Shown here piece by piece: positions 48,963 through 57,389 of a DNA stretch of 64,000 nucleotides (positions are counted from its first letter, which is position 1; the number at the start of each line of letters is the position of its first letter). The stretch comes from Cupriavidus pauculus (GTDB taxonomy: Bacteria; Pseudomonadota; Gammaproteobacteria; Burkholderiales; Burkholderiaceae): contig NZ_VZOW01000013.1 of assembly GCF_008801835.1 (NCBI RefSeq), positions 1 through 64,000 of the forward strand. Direction: 5' to 3'. The position numbers and the translations under genes were made by a program. The notes beneath the pieces were generated by a model that ran no database searches, was not told the DNA's origin, and saw only the letters and a list, made by a program, of their open reading frames with translations.

Positions 48963-49253
48963 TCATTCTGCAAATAAGTCCCAATAAGAACCGTTTTTCT
49001 CGACAAATTTCTCTCGTACCCATTGCCGTCCTTCTTCACGAGTTTCCTTGTATTGCTCGAAGTATTCTTCGTCTGAAAGATAGTTGGTTGAGATGACTTT
49101 AAGGCATGTTGCTTTTGAAAGATTGCCCCATAAGCTGATGTTTCTATACAAGACGCTGCCATCGTCGTTCCACACATTGAAATGAGCTGTGGTGCGTTTG
49201 TGGGAGTTGAAGTTGTACTTGTCTAAGTTGTTGATGATTGTGATGGTTGTCAT
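48963..49253 (-). CDS. Unknown protein
   Basis: 96 residues (MTTITIINNLDKYNFNSHKR ... SYWDLFAE), beta-rich, acidic end. AAAGGAGACTAG precedes the ATG. Not recognised. Confidence 0.6.
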   Translation of the reverse strand: MTTITIINNLDKYNFNSHKRTTAHFNVWNDDGSVLYRNISLWGNLSKATCLKVISTNYLSDEEYFEQYKETREEGRQWVREKFVEKNGSYWDLFAE

Positions 49254-49281
49254 TTTCTAGTCTCCTTTGTAGTTGTTGGTA

Positions 49282-49530
49282 TTAAGCGATTCTTACTGCA
49301 TCTGTTAATGGGTTGTAATCGGGCTTGTCAGTCCATACGATTTCATGCATGTCATCTGTGACTGCTTCGTAGACTTCATCTTTGTTGCCAGAATATATCT
49401 TGGCTATTGTTTCACTTGATTTGTCGATCAAGGTGAATGTGTCGCCTTCTGATTTGATTGAATGGTTATTGATGCCCCAAATTTTTGCCAATGTAATTAA
49501 AGCACTTTTGATTTCTGTTTTTGTAGTCAT
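49282..49530 (-). CDS. Unknown small protein
   Basis: 82 residues (MTTKTEIKSALITLAKIWGI...). First gene of a class B unit, before 48963. Not recognised. Confidence 0.6.
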   Translation of the reverse strand: MTTKTEIKSALITLAKIWGINNHSIKSEGDTFTLIDKSSETIAKIYSGNKDEVYEAVTDDMHEIVWTDKPDYNPLTDAVRIA

Positions 49531-49561
49531 GGTATTCTCCTAAATGGTTCTTTCATTATTC

Positions 49562-49589
49562 AATTTAACGATTATTTAGAATTTGTCAA
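49562..49589 (-). promoter_or_regulatory. Class B promoter
   Basis: TTGACA, 16 bp, TAAATC-like TAAATT element, with the tandem site from about 49615. Confidence 0.7.
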
Positions 49590-49672
49590 CATAAAGAACT
49601 GGTTTATATTGACTTTAAGATAAACGGTAAACTTAGCGATAAGTGGCAAGATAGGGATTTATTGAGGGCAAC

Positions 49673-49697
49673 AAAAAAGCTCCACTTGGGAGCCTTA
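49673..49697 (-). terminator. Terminator
   Basis: GGCTCCC-AAG-TGGAGC followed by TTTTTTG on the minus strand. Confidence 0.7.
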
Positions 49698-49714
49698 TTG
49701 TTTGGTTGAGGAAC

Positions 49715-49870
49715 TTAGATTGATTGAGCCAAGTTAATTGCTGCCATGCTGATTAATGTTACAAGCAAGGTAAATCCAAATATGAAATCTACAGTTGATA
49801 GATTGTTGGATTCATCTTTGAATTCTTTTTCCCAATATGCGAATTTTCTTTTTAATGATGCGATAGACAT
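49715..49870 (-). CDS. Small membrane protein
   Basis: 51 residues: a charged start MSIASLKRKFAYWEKEFKDE and one membrane helix (FIFGFTLLVTLISMAAINLA). AAGGAGAATAAC precedes the ATG, and it has its own class B promoter and terminator. Function unknown. Confidence 0.68.
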   Translation of the reverse strand: MSIASLKRKFAYWEKEFKDESNNLSTVDFIFGFTLLVTLISMAAINLAQSI

Positions 49871-49903
49871 GTTATTCTCCTTGTTTGTTATCTATATATA
49901 CCT

Positions 49904-49931
49904 AATTTAACAAATAAACGGAATATGTCAA
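49904..49931 (-). promoter_or_regulatory. Class B promoter
   Basis: TTGACA, 16 bp, TAAATT. Confidence 0.7.
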
Positions 49932-50000
49932 CATAGTTTATTGACTTTAAGATAAACGGTAAACTTGACGATAAAAGGATGCATTGGAGCTTCTTAAATA

Positions 50001-50090
50001 AGGAAGCCCGTAGGGTGGGAAGACTTTGACAGCGAGCTTGACTCGCAAAGAACGAATGTTCTTTTGAAGATGAAGGGGCGACTTGTCCAG
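50001..50090 (+). ncRNA. Two-hairpin RNA-like module, copy 5
   Basis: CCC-GTA-GGG, then GCGAG-CTTGA-CTCGC (50032-50046), AAAGAAC-GAAT-GTTCTTT (50047-50064), TGAAGATG and GGCGACTTGTC. A strong terminator follows at once, so a short transcript of about 100-150 nt is plausible. Confidence 0.6.
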
Positions 50091-50097
50091 ACAAATA

Positions 50098-50122
50098 AAA
50101 AAGCCCCTCTAGGGGGCTTTTC
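50098..50122. terminator. Terminator
   Basis: AAGCCCC-TCTA-GGGGGCTTTT. It can end both the RNA-like module and the lipoprotein gene. Confidence 0.8.
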
Positions 50123-50142
50123 ATGGTGTTGCTGAGCTTAAC

Positions 50143-51288
50143 TTAATTCATCCGGGTGCAAACGGAAATGGCATGTTGCCCGTCGTTCTCGATCACTGCC
50201 AAGCTTGCCGACAGAGGCAACACAAGAACTCCACTTGTGAGCTGATTTTCGCCGTTCTTGGTAGAGGTTGCCATGCCCGTGAAGTCGTACATTGCACTGG
50301 CTCCATTGACCTTGTTCAAGGTCAGTGTTTCTTGCCAAGAGCTGTTGCCTTGGGTGACATTGATAGTCGTTCCGCTGTTCTTGAGGGTGCCTACAAGATT
50401 GCCGAAATACGAGCAAAGCCAGCTTCCATCAAACTCGTTGCCTTGGAGAGCTTGGGTCTTCACTGCATAGAGGTTGCCAACGGTCAGAGGGGCAACGGTT
50501 GCATAGTGGTCGACAACCAGCACGGGACCACGATCACCAGCTTGCACGAAGACATTGCCGAAATTGGCGCCATCAAGCTTCATGGTAATGATGCCGCTGT
50601 TCACATCCTTGCTCAGAGTGAGGTTGTGCTTCTCCGTGGGCTTGGCGGGGTCAATCTGGTTACATCCCGAGCTGGAGACCGTCCCAGCAAGGCAATAGGT
50701 TCCTGTAGCTCCATCGCTGTTGATTTGGAGCTGTCCACCAAGGAATGTTGCTGGGGTTCCTCCTTGCGGGTCTCGTGTGGTGCCAAGGAAGTTGTAGGTG
50801 CCAGCAAGAGCCGTCATGTTCGCTACTTGATAGGGAGAGCCAGCAACGGAAGCTGACTTGCTTCCAACGGTCATAGTCCCCGATATCGTCTTTGTTTGAA
50901 GGTCTTGATAGAGACTGATTTTGCCCGCTAGGGTGTAGTTGACGAAGTTGCCCAAAACCGTGCGGGTCAGTGTTCCCGACTCGGTAGCAACTCCATATTG
51001 AGAGTTGTTCGGAACTACTTGATAGTTGCCCGTTTTGGTGTCGACCGTCAGTCGCCATGTATCTCCAATATCGGCGGCAAGGTCAAACACTTCCTTGCTG
51101 TTGTCGGTGCTGATAGTGGTTGCCCCGAGAGCTGAGGCAGTGGCTTGAGAATTCGCTTGAGTGGTGCTGATTTGAGGCTGTGAAGGTTGGGTGTTGGTTT
51201 GCGAGTTGTTATCGCTGCCTCCACCTCCACCACATCCAGCAAGAATCATGGTGAGAATGGTAGCCGTGGTCAGTGCTGCTTTTTTCAT
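50143..51288 (-). CDS. Secreted lipoprotein of unknown function
   Basis: 381 residues with lipobox LAGC (Cys19) followed by a Gly/Asn/Ser linker. The rest is beta-rich, with repeated short strands (GTLTRTVLGNFVNYTLAGKI; ALAGTYNFLG). It is GC-richer than the element average. It follows the 51314 gene by 25 bp, so the two are probably co-transcribed. No enzyme motif seen. Confidence 0.72.
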   Translation of the reverse strand: MKKAALTTATILTMILAGCGGGGGSDNNSQTNTQPSQPQISTTQANSQATASALGATTISTDNSKEVFDLAADIGDTWRLTVDTKTGNYQVVPNNSQYGVATESGTLTRTVLGNFVNYTLAGKISLYQDLQTKTISGTMTVGSKSASVAGSPYQVANMTALAGTYNFLGTTRDPQGGTPATFLGGQLQINSDGATGTYCLAGTVSSSGCNQIDPAKPTEKHNLTLSKDVNSGIITMKLDGANFGNVFVQAGDRGPVLVVDHYATVAPLTVGNLYAVKTQALQGNEFDGSWLCSYFGNLVGTLKNSGTTINVTQGNSSWQETLTLNKVNGASAMYDFTGMATSTKNGENQLTSGVLVLPLSASLAVIENDGQHAISVCTRMN

Positions 51289-51313
51289 TACTTTCCCCTT
51301 GTTGATTGATTGT

Positions 51314-52198
51314 TTAGCTCAAATAGACGCCGCCAGTTTTAGGAGCATCTTTGACTCCAAACGCCTTCTTGATCTTCTGAAAAATTGCCTTAATCGTCGG
51401 GTCGCCGTCCATGTCGTTCTGAATGAGAACCGTCTTGTCCATGTACTTGCTTTCAATCGTGACAATGGGTTCTCGGTTCTTGCCAAGCAAAGTAATGGAA
51501 TCTGGGGCAATTACCGTGTAACGATCATTGCCTTGTGATTCTGTGTAGAGAACATAGCCATTGACTTGAATATCCATGAGAACAAGGTCATTGGCATTGC
51601 TTCGGTGAGCCGATAGATAGCCTTCAAGCTTCCGTGCTGTTTGCTCGTCGGGATTGAAGAAGTAATCGGTGGCTTGATTGAAGCCGTTTGTCTTGAAGCT
51701 GGGATTGAGCAAGACAAGGTAATATCGGCCACTGCCATATCCAAGACTGCGGTACTTGTCTATGAAGTTGGTTTTATTTACTGAGGCATAAATGGCAAAG
51801 CCTTTTCCGGGTTGGTAGGCTTTTACACTGGCTGTAAAAGGTGTTTTGATTGAAACATTCTTGATGCGTTGTGCCGTGCTATATGAGGCGTCAAGTTTGG
51901 GTGTCAGTGCTTTGAGAAGATCTTGCTTGCCGAAGGCATTTGAGTTCTTGTTGTATTCAAAGGAGAAATCTTCCGCCAGTCCTTGATAATCCTTCTTGGC
52001 TTTAGACCAATAAAAGTCTCGCCATGTGTTGTAGGTGGCATCCCCATCTTTGAATTGGGAAGTCATATCGAAGGTGGTCTCGTAGACCTTGCCTTCTGAG
52101 GACCGGCGAGCAATGCCGGTGCTGTCGGCAAGGGCGGTGGTGCAAACCGTGAGCGATAGCACTGCGGCCACGGTTGCGAAGAGCTTTGAGTGTGTCAT
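51314..52198 (-). CDS. Secreted periplasmic protein of unknown function
   Basis: 294 residues with a signal peptide (MTHSKLFATVAAVLSLTVCT ... ALA). The mature part is alpha/beta (KVYETTFDMTSQFKDGD ... GRYYLVLLNPSF ... DIQVNGYVLYT). I may recall this as a DUF4852-type protein but am not sure. GC-rich. It forms a unit with the lipoprotein gene. Confidence 0.7.
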   Translation of the reverse strand: MTHSKLFATVAAVLSLTVCTTALADSTGIARRSSEGKVYETTFDMTSQFKDGDATYNTWRDFYWSKAKKDYQGLAEDFSFEYNKNSNAFGKQDLLKALTPKLDASYSTAQRIKNVSIKTPFTASVKAYQPGKGFAIYASVNKTNFIDKYRSLGYGSGRYYLVLLNPSFKTNGFNQATDYFFNPDEQTARKLEGYLSAHRSNANDLVLMDIQVNGYVLYTESQGNDRYTVIAPDSITLLGKNREPIVTIESKYMDKTVLIQNDMDGDPTIKAIFQKIKKAFGVKDAPKTGGVYLS

Positions 52199-52297
52199 TG
52201 GGTCTCCAAATGCAAGGGATGGTCAACCTGGCTTGAGTTCGTGCCTGGTCACGCTAATGTGGGAATGGGTGGTCCGAAATGGGAACCATATCCCGCA

Positions 52298-52335
52298 TTG
52301 CTAATCATATCCCGTGGTGCTATGTGCATCAACGG
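52298..52335. promoter_or_regulatory. Direct-repeat operator upstream of the XRE gene
   Basis: CATATCCCGCATTGCTAA and CATATCCCGTGGTGCTAT lie in tandem between the divergent XRE and secreted-protein genes. Confidence 0.5.
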
Positions 52336-52349
52336 GCCAGTATGGGCGC

Positions 52350-52592
52350 ATGGTTCAAGGCAATGAAAAAAACCCTGCTCTCGTGTTGTTTGGTGCCACT
52401 GTTCGCCGTCTACGGAAAGAACGGGGCAACTCGCAAGAGACCTTTGGAGATCTCTGTGGCATAGATAGAAGCTACATGGGGGGTATTGAGCGAGGGGAAC
52501 ACAATCTAGCCCTCATCAACATCCTCAAGATTATTGTTGCGCTTCAGATGAAGCCGTCAGAGTTTTTCAAGCATCTTGACGACACGGACTAG
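52350..52592 (+). CDS. XRE-family HTH regulator
   Basis: 80 residues. LFGATVRRLRKERGNSQETF, GDLCGIDRSYMGGIERGEHN and LINILKIIVALQMKPSEFF form a complete Cro/C1-type helix-turn-helix. The start is uncertain; the ATG at 52350 leaves about ten residues before the domain. It is divergent from the secreted-protein operon and may repress it through the CATATCCCG repeats. Confidence 0.82.
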   Translation: MVQGNEKNPALVLFGATVRRLRKERGNSQETFGDLCGIDRSYMGGIERGEHNLALINILKIIVALQMKPSEFFKHLDDTD

Positions 52593-52668
52593 GGTTATCG
52601 TCAACAACATAGAGCATTTAGCTCCGTGCTGAGTCGATCTGTGCGATTAACATTCTTACGGCATGAAG

Positions 52669-52694
52669 AAAGCTCCCAAGTTGGAGCTTTTTTT
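52669..52694. terminator. Terminator
   Basis: AAGCTCC-CAAGT-TGGAGCTTTTTTT. Confidence 0.8.
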
Positions 52695-52699
52695 GTTTA

Positions 52700-54547
52700 T
52701 TAGAATCCGAATTTCCTCTTGGCTTCTTGTTGTGGTAGGTTCATGTGTCTTGCTTGAACCTCAATCATATCCCCGTTGAATTTCATTTCCTTCAACTCTT
52801 CCTTGGTATATTCAAGAAGAGCATTGGCAACGGCATCATTGATATATTGCTTTGCCTCTCTCAAAGACTTGATCATAAGACTATCAATCAAATCTTCGCT
52901 CATGCTTGGATTGAACAATGCTGATCCTCTTGTTGCCTCATTGTAGATTTTCTTGCAGATAGAGGTTCTTTCTTCTTTGGTTGGGCTTGGGATATCAAAG
53001 ACTTTGAATCGGGTCAATAATGGCTCTGGAATGCCTTCAAGCTCATTAGCACAAGCAATGAAGATAACACCTGAACAATCGATTGGATGGTCTATAAATT
53101 CGTCTGTAAAGGTCTTGGCGGTGTTCTCTTCAAGTAACTGGTAGAGAGGTGCCTTGGGATCATTGTCTTCTCTAACGGGCTTCTCTATCTCATCCAAGAC
53201 AACGATTGGATTGACTGTTGAACTCTCAACCATAGCTTCAAGGATCTTGCCTTGTTTAGCATCATTCCATGTAGAGCTTCCCCCACTTAATAAACGTCCT
53301 GTTGTTGCTGATGAGATGTCCACATAGGTCATGCTGGTTTGAAGAGCTTCAGCAAGTTTCTTGGTAAATAGTGATTTACCGATACCTGGTGAGCCAAGCA
53401 ATAGGATGGGATTGACACGAAACTTGTTGGTCTCTTCAAGCAATCTGAACTGAGCTTTGTAGAAGCGAATGTCTTGAAGCTCATCAAACACGGCTTCGTC
53501 TTCAATGATTATTTTTGGTTTTTGAGAAGGTTGTCTCAAGATTTTGCCGATGAATGGGACATGCGGACCTCTTTCAAGACTTCTATGATGTCTTCTCAAT
53601 GATGCTTCGTCATACCAAGTCACCTTTTTGAAATCCTCTGGTTGTTTCCCATCTCTGGCTAAATAAAGAACGGTATCGCCATTAAGCTCTCTCTCATAGT
53701 GGCTATAGATAATATCGCTGGCTAATTTGTAGTATTCTGAATGCGAAGCCTTGAATCCGCTAAGTCTGATACGATTGATGGCATGAAGTTCCTTACTTTT
53801 GGTCTCCATTGTGAAGTGGTTGTCTTTCACTTCAATTGATTGTAAATATCGATGAAGTCTTGCTCTGACAAACTGTGGGGCATCTCGTCTTGTTTTGAAA
53901 AATCTGCAAATTTCCTCAGCATCTTCCGTGTGTTGATCAGTTACCAAGGGCTCAAAAATCTTCATATAGCACTGAACATAGAAGAGGCCATCATCTTCGG
54001 GATAAATCTCAACAAGCTGCTCAAGAGTTTCAACTGATTTTTCAAGTGCTTGAATGAATTCGCTGTCTGAATCATCCAATGGGTGTCTGTTGATAGGAAT
54101 TGCATCTAATAGTGTTTGCTTCCAGTCAGTGTCATTTTTCTCCTTCTCTTCAGGCTTGATTTCCTCCTCTTCCTCGTCATCCTCATCAAAATCAAAATCA
54201 AAAGAGGGGAAAGTGGGTTCATCGCCTGGATCGCCTTCATTGTTTTCCTCTTGCTCGCCAACGATTTCATTGAAATATCCATAAATATCGGAATGGTATT
54301 CCATCATACTGACTTCAAGAACATAGTCACCAAAAGCACGGATATTGGTGTCAAATTCTTCAACAAGAAGCTTGACGATATCTAAATGACCTAAATATGC
54401 AGCCTTGCATAAAATGGCGTTTTTGTTGTGTTCTGGATTAAGGTGGGCTCTGACAGTTGCTACTGAGCCTTTTTTGATGGCAAGCTGTAGATAAGGTGGC
54501 AACCCTTCAAAGTATTCATCAATTTCAAGAGTAGTTTCTTCAATCAT
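52700..54547 (-). CDS. Ankyrin-AAA+ ATPase
   Basis: 615 residues. Residues ~18-75 form ankyrin-like repeats (LQLAIKKGSVATVRAHLNPE; AAYLGHLDIVKLLVEE). A very acidic linker follows (FDFDEDDEEEEEI), a helical middle, then an AAA+ module. Walker A is LLLGSPGIGKSLF near residue 386, Walker B is IVVLDEIEK near 448, and sensor 1/Arg finger is FIACANELEGIPEPLLTRF. The core resembles Lon/ClpX-type remodelling ATPases, but no protease domain follows. The ankyrin part probably picks the target. Single gene behind a class B-like promoter. A defence, effector or plasmid-maintenance role are all open. Confidence 0.8.
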   Translation of the reverse strand: MIEETTLEIDEYFEGLPPYLQLAIKKGSVATVRAHLNPEHNKNAILCKAAYLGHLDIVKLLVEEFDTNIRAFGDYVLEVSMMEYHSDIYGYFNEIVGEQEENNEGDPGDEPTFPSFDFDFDEDDEEEEEIKPEEKEKNDTDWKQTLLDAIPINRHPLDDSDSEFIQALEKSVETLEQLVEIYPEDDGLFYVQCYMKIFEPLVTDQHTEDAEEICRFFKTRRDAPQFVRARLHRYLQSIEVKDNHFTMETKSKELHAINRIRLSGFKASHSEYYKLASDIIYSHYERELNGDTVLYLARDGKQPEDFKKVTWYDEASLRRHHRSLERGPHVPFIGKILRQPSQKPKIIIEDEAVFDELQDIRFYKAQFRLLEETNKFRVNPILLLGSPGIGKSLFTKKLAEALQTSMTYVDISSATTGRLLSGGSSTWNDAKQGKILEAMVESSTVNPIVVLDEIEKPVREDNDPKAPLYQLLEENTAKTFTDEFIDHPIDCSGVIFIACANELEGIPEPLLTRFKVFDIPSPTKEERTSICKKIYNEATRGSALFNPSMSEDLIDSLMIKSLREAKQYINDAVANALLEYTKEELKEMKFNGDMIEVQARHMNLPQQEAKRKFGF

Positions 54548-54575
54548 ATTGTCTCCTTGTTGTTGTTATAACTTC

Positions 54576-54603
54576 AATTTAACGGTTATATTGAGTTTGT
54601 CAA
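54576..54603 (-). promoter_or_regulatory. Class B promoter without the tandem site
   Basis: TTGACA, 16 bp, TAAATT. No GATAAA repeat follows upstream. Confidence 0.65.
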
Positions 54604-54655
54604 CATAGCAACTAAAATAAAAGACAGGAGACACAATTGAAGATAAGTGGAGGCA

Positions 54656-54681
54656 ATAAAAAAGAGCCTTTCGGCTCCTTA
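54656..54681 (-). terminator. Terminator
   Basis: GGAGCC-GAAA-GGCTC followed by TTTTTTATTG on the minus strand. Confidence 0.7.
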
Positions 54682-54698
54682 GATTTTGGTTCGTATTC

Positions 54699-55025
54699 TC
54701 ATCTGTCTAGTTTCCTCCATATTGCCTTGCATAGCTTCTCTGCTGAGCGAAGAAAGGCAACTCCACTTCTTACAAAGCCTGCCGTGGTGAGAGATCCCAC
54801 AAAGGCAAAGCCAAGCAAGACAAGTAAAAGTAGGAAACCTCCTATGTGTGGGTTCTTCGCTGCATCGGCCATGTCTCTGAGAGCTGAAGTGGTCAATGCA
54901 AGCATGAATGCATTAACGAAGAGGAATGCTCCCGTCTCTTTAAGCAAGCCCTTGATATCCTCTTTGGGTGTTGTGTCAGTTTGATTATTCTTGAAAAACT
55001 GAAATTCTTCTTGTTGTAGTTCCAT
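54699..55025 (-). CDS. Small membrane protein
   Basis: 108 residues with two membrane helices (AFLFVNAFMLALTTSAL; GGFLLLLVLLGFAFVGSLTTA). Last gene of the 56432-54699 unit. Function unknown. Confidence 0.62.
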   Translation of the reverse strand: MELQQEEFQFFKNNQTDTTPKEDIKGLLKETGAFLFVNAFMLALTTSALRDMADAAKNPHIGGFLLLLVLLGFAFVGSLTTAGFVRSGVAFLRSAEKLCKAIWRKLDR

Positions 55026-55034
55026 ATCGTCTCC

Positions 55035-55223
55035 TTATATTTTTGCTTTGCCTTTGGAGCCTCCATTGTCATGAAGTTCAATAGAGAGCTTGTTGGCAAG
55101 CATGATGGTGCTTACTTTCTTTGAAAGTAGGGATGCGAGATAGCTATATGCTGCTTTGTCAGCTTTCTTGTGCTTTCTCACATACCAAAGATAGTCATTC
55201 AAGTTTGTCTCTAAGTTGTTCAT
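55035..55223 (-). CDS. Unknown small basic protein
   Basis: 62 residues (MNNLETNLNDYLWYVRKHKK ... NGGSKGKAKI). It starts behind CAAGGAGCGACGAC. Not recognised. Confidence 0.6.
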   Translation of the reverse strand: MNNLETNLNDYLWYVRKHKKADKAAYSYLASLLSKKVSTIMLANKLSIELHDNGGSKGKAKI

Positions 55224-55246
55224 GTCGTCGCTCCTTGTTTTTGTTC

Positions 55247-55759
55247 TTAATACTGACCTCTAAGCCATTTTTCGTGCTGGTCCAGTCTGTCTATCAATCC
55301 ACCTGTTTTCTGTCTGAGTTCACCCCATTTGAAGGTGTGCTTGCCTTTGTAGGTCTCCAAGACAAGAGGGGCGAGTTGGTGAAAGACTTCCTTCGTTCTG
55401 GTGAGGATCGCCTTCTCGGTGTACCTGGCAAGCTCCAATTCAAAGTGAGCGTGATATGTGGTCTCGATCAGCTCTTGGCTCTCTGGAATGTGATTGAGAG
55501 AGAAATGAAGGTTGTAGTGACTCTTGTTGCTGGTTGGGTTGCTGATGCTCTGTAGGCTGAGCTCGTAGCAATCTGAACCAATCCACTCAGTAACCTTCAA
55601 GCCCTCATAGAAAGCATGGTTGAAAAGAAATCGCTTGAAGCTGTGGCTGTCGTCACGGATATATTCAATCTCAAGCTTCTTGTCCACGGTGGTTTTCTGT
55701 TCCATGTCTAGAAGGTGCCATTTCGCAACCAAGGCCATTGTGTATTCTTCAACGATCAT
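55247..55759 (-). CDS. Unknown 170-residue protein
   Basis: Soluble, alpha/beta (MIVEEYTMALVAKWHLLDME ... HEKWLRGQY). It overlaps the tag-bearing gene before it by ATGA, with AAGGAGCTTCAA before the start. Possibly the cytoplasmic partner or chaperone of that protein; this is inferred from coupling alone. Confidence 0.65.
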   Translation of the reverse strand: MIVEEYTMALVAKWHLLDMEQKTTVDKKLEIEYIRDDSHSFKRFLFNHAFYEGLKVTEWIGSDCYELSLQSISNPTSNKSHYNLHFSLNHIPESQELIETTYHAHFELELARYTEKAILTRTKEVFHQLAPLVLETYKGKHTFKWGELRQKTGGLIDRLDQHEKWLRGQY

Positions 55760-56184
55760 TTGAAGCTCCTTGTAGTTTTGGCGGTGCTGCTGGCTTTGTG
55801 CTTCTGCCCAAGGCTCTTCATCATGTCGTCGTAGACCAAAGCTGCTTGAAGGCTCTGAATGCCTTTGTAAGCTGAATCGATCATCTGAAGGGGATCGTCA
55901 AAGACGGCAGAGAATAGAGGCTTCCCGTTCTTCAAGAATTCAATCTTGATCTGCTCGTGCTTGGCTGTGTGGTTGCCGACATTGAAGTACATATCAAGAT
56001 TTTGTTGTTCTCTGATTCTCTTGATATCTGCCATCTTGTCTTTGTAGGCTTGTGGCAAGTTGTCAGTTGGAAGCATGACAAGGCTTGGGTCGTAGTGAGA
56101 GGCGAGCTTGTTTAATTCTTGCTCTGTGCAAAGCTCAAGTATGAAATAGTTTTTTTGTCCTCTTAATCTGTCTGTTGAATTCAT
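55756..56184 (-). CDS. Unknown protein with C-terminal DMM tag
   Basis: 142 residues. An alpha/beta body (KNYFILELCTEQELNKLASH ... KNGKPLFSAVFDDPLQMIDS) is followed by VYDDMMKSLGQKHKASSTAK and a basic end. The motif is shared with ArdC and four others. The start at 56184 follows AAGGAGAACCAAC; an upstream ATG at 56289 lies in a hairpin region and inside the previous gene. Confidence 0.68.
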   Translation of the reverse strand: MNSTDRLRGQKNYFILELCTEQELNKLASHYDPSLVMLPTDNLPQAYKDKMADIKRIREQQNLDMYFNVGNHTAKHEQIKIEFLKNGKPLFSAVFDDPLQMIDSAYKGIQSLQAALVYDDMMKSLGQKHKASSTAKTTRSFK

Positions 56185-56249
56185 GTTGGTTCTCCTTGTA
56201 CCCCTAAAGCCCGCATGTAGCGAGCTTGATTGGTTGGGTGCTGGAGAAC

Positions 56250-56432
56250 TTATCCTTGGAAGTTGCCTGTATCTTCTAAAGACTTCCAAAAATCCTTGGC
56301 AAATTTTTTGATGCCGTCCTTGCTCAAGAATTTCTCAGCCTCGGGCTTTTCAAGTGTTGTATGTTCCAACTCTTGCTTCTTCTCTAAACTCTTATCTAAC
56401 TTCTTTTCCAATGGCTTATTCATCTTAAACAT
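56250..56432 (-). CDS. Small protein with a GIKK...FQG C-terminal end
   Basis: 60 residues, highly charged (MFKMNKPLEKKLDKSLEKKQ), ending SKDGIKKFAKDFWKSLEDTG plus NFQG. The end resembles that of the membrane protein at 61030 (KEGIKKVGVDLW ... HFQG). Function unknown. Confidence 0.62.
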   Translation of the reverse strand: MFKMNKPLEKKLDKSLEKKQELEHTTLEKPEAEKFLSKDGIKKFAKDFWKSLEDTGNFQG

Positions 56433-56459
56433 AACATCTCCTTTTATCTGTCAATATTC

Positions 56460-56487
56460 AATATAACGAATAAAAAGAATTTGTCAA
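56460..56487 (-). promoter_or_regulatory. Promoter
   Basis: TTGACA, 16 bp, TATATT before 56432. Confidence 0.65.
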
Positions 56488-56579
56488 CATAGAAAGCAAG
56501 AAATATCTTGACTTATTGAAAATAATTTGACTTGCTTTTGTTTTCTGCTATTTGTGGACGGATTAAAGGAGGTTGATAG

Positions 56580-56765
56580 ATGAAATATCAATATTTAGCA
56601 CGAGAGAAGGAACTTCATTTCTGGGTAGTGGAAGAAGGCAAACACAAACACTTGATATATAGCGATGTGGGTGTCAACGAAGTTGATGATGCTGTTCGTG
56701 AAATGAAAGAGAGACTTGACGAAGACTATCGCCGTCAGAATGAAATAGAGGCTCACAATAGATAA
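56580..56765 (+). CDS. Unknown small protein
   Basis: 61 residues (MKYQYLAREKELHFWVVEEG ... EAHNR), a small beta domain and a charged helix. AAAGGAGG precedes the ATG, with a promoter TTGACT, 16 bp, TATTTG at 56527-56554. Confidence 0.65.
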   Translation: MKYQYLAREKELHFWVVEEGKHKHLIYSDVGVNEVDDAVREMKERLDEDYRRQNEIEAHNR

Positions 56766-56784
56766 GCCCTCCGAAGAGGGCTTG
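56765..56784. terminator. Terminator
   Basis: AGCCCTC-CGAA-GAGGGCT between convergent genes. Confidence 0.7.
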
Positions 56785-56795
56785 TGGTGTTGGTG

Positions 56796-57380
56796 TCATA
56801 CCTTGATTTTTCCAGCTCGTGTGATTGATTGCTCTTGCTTGTCCTTATGTTGGATACCAAGCTTTTTCATCATGTCTTCGTAGCTGTCTTTTTGAGGAAG
56901 GGTGGTGTCAAGTTTGTTGGCAAGTTTTACTGAGTTCGCTGTATCTCGCACCCATTGAGCTGTTTCCTCTTTAATGTTTCTGACTTGAGGAATCGCAATC
57001 TCGACATCCGCTCCCTTGTTAATGAGCATTTGTGTGGCTCCTGTTTGGTGGGCTTCTATGGCGACTACAAGGGCATGTTCTCGTTTTGCATGAATATCAG
57101 CCCCATGATCTATTAAGACAGCCATATTGCCAAGATACCCCCAATGGGAAGCAAGTATCAATGCATATGGGTATTGTCTTGAGTCGGCTCCCTTATCGAT
57201 GAGCGCTTTCATAATCTCTGGATTGTCTCTTGATGCTGCCACTGCTTCAAGGTGTGTAGATCCGCGTTCTCCGCTGTAGTTGGCGTCAAATAATTCATGC
57301 TCCATTAACTTCTTGGCATCAGTAACATAACCTTGACGTATGTCGGAAATGAAATTCTCGTTGACTGTGTAGTAATCCAT
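56796..57380 (-). CDS. Ankyrin-repeat protein with C-terminal DMM tag
   Basis: 194 residues. Four to five ankyrin units cover residues ~15-135 (HLEAVAASRDNPEIMKALID, YALILASHWGYLGNMAVLID, ALVVAIEAHQTGATQMLINK). The end is LPQKDSYEDMMKKLGIQHKD and a basic tail. Its last 105 bp are identical to those of the 62793 gene. Ankyrin proteins bind other proteins and are frequent among type IV effectors. It lies 9 bp after the 57390 gene, in one operon. Confidence 0.8.
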   Translation of the reverse strand: MDYYTVNENFISDIRQGYVTDAKKLMEHELFDANYSGERGSTHLEAVAASRDNPEIMKALIDKGADSRQYPYALILASHWGYLGNMAVLIDHGADIHAKREHALVVAIEAHQTGATQMLINKGADVEIAIPQVRNIKEETAQWVRDTANSVKLANKLDTTLPQKDSYEDMMKKLGIQHKDKQEQSITRAGKIKV

Positions 57381-57389
57381 AGTTTCTCC

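Noticed and set aside
52700-54547. Lon protease
   Set aside because: The AAA+ core is Lon-like but no Ser-Lys protease domain follows; the protein ends about 40 residues after the ATPase lid.
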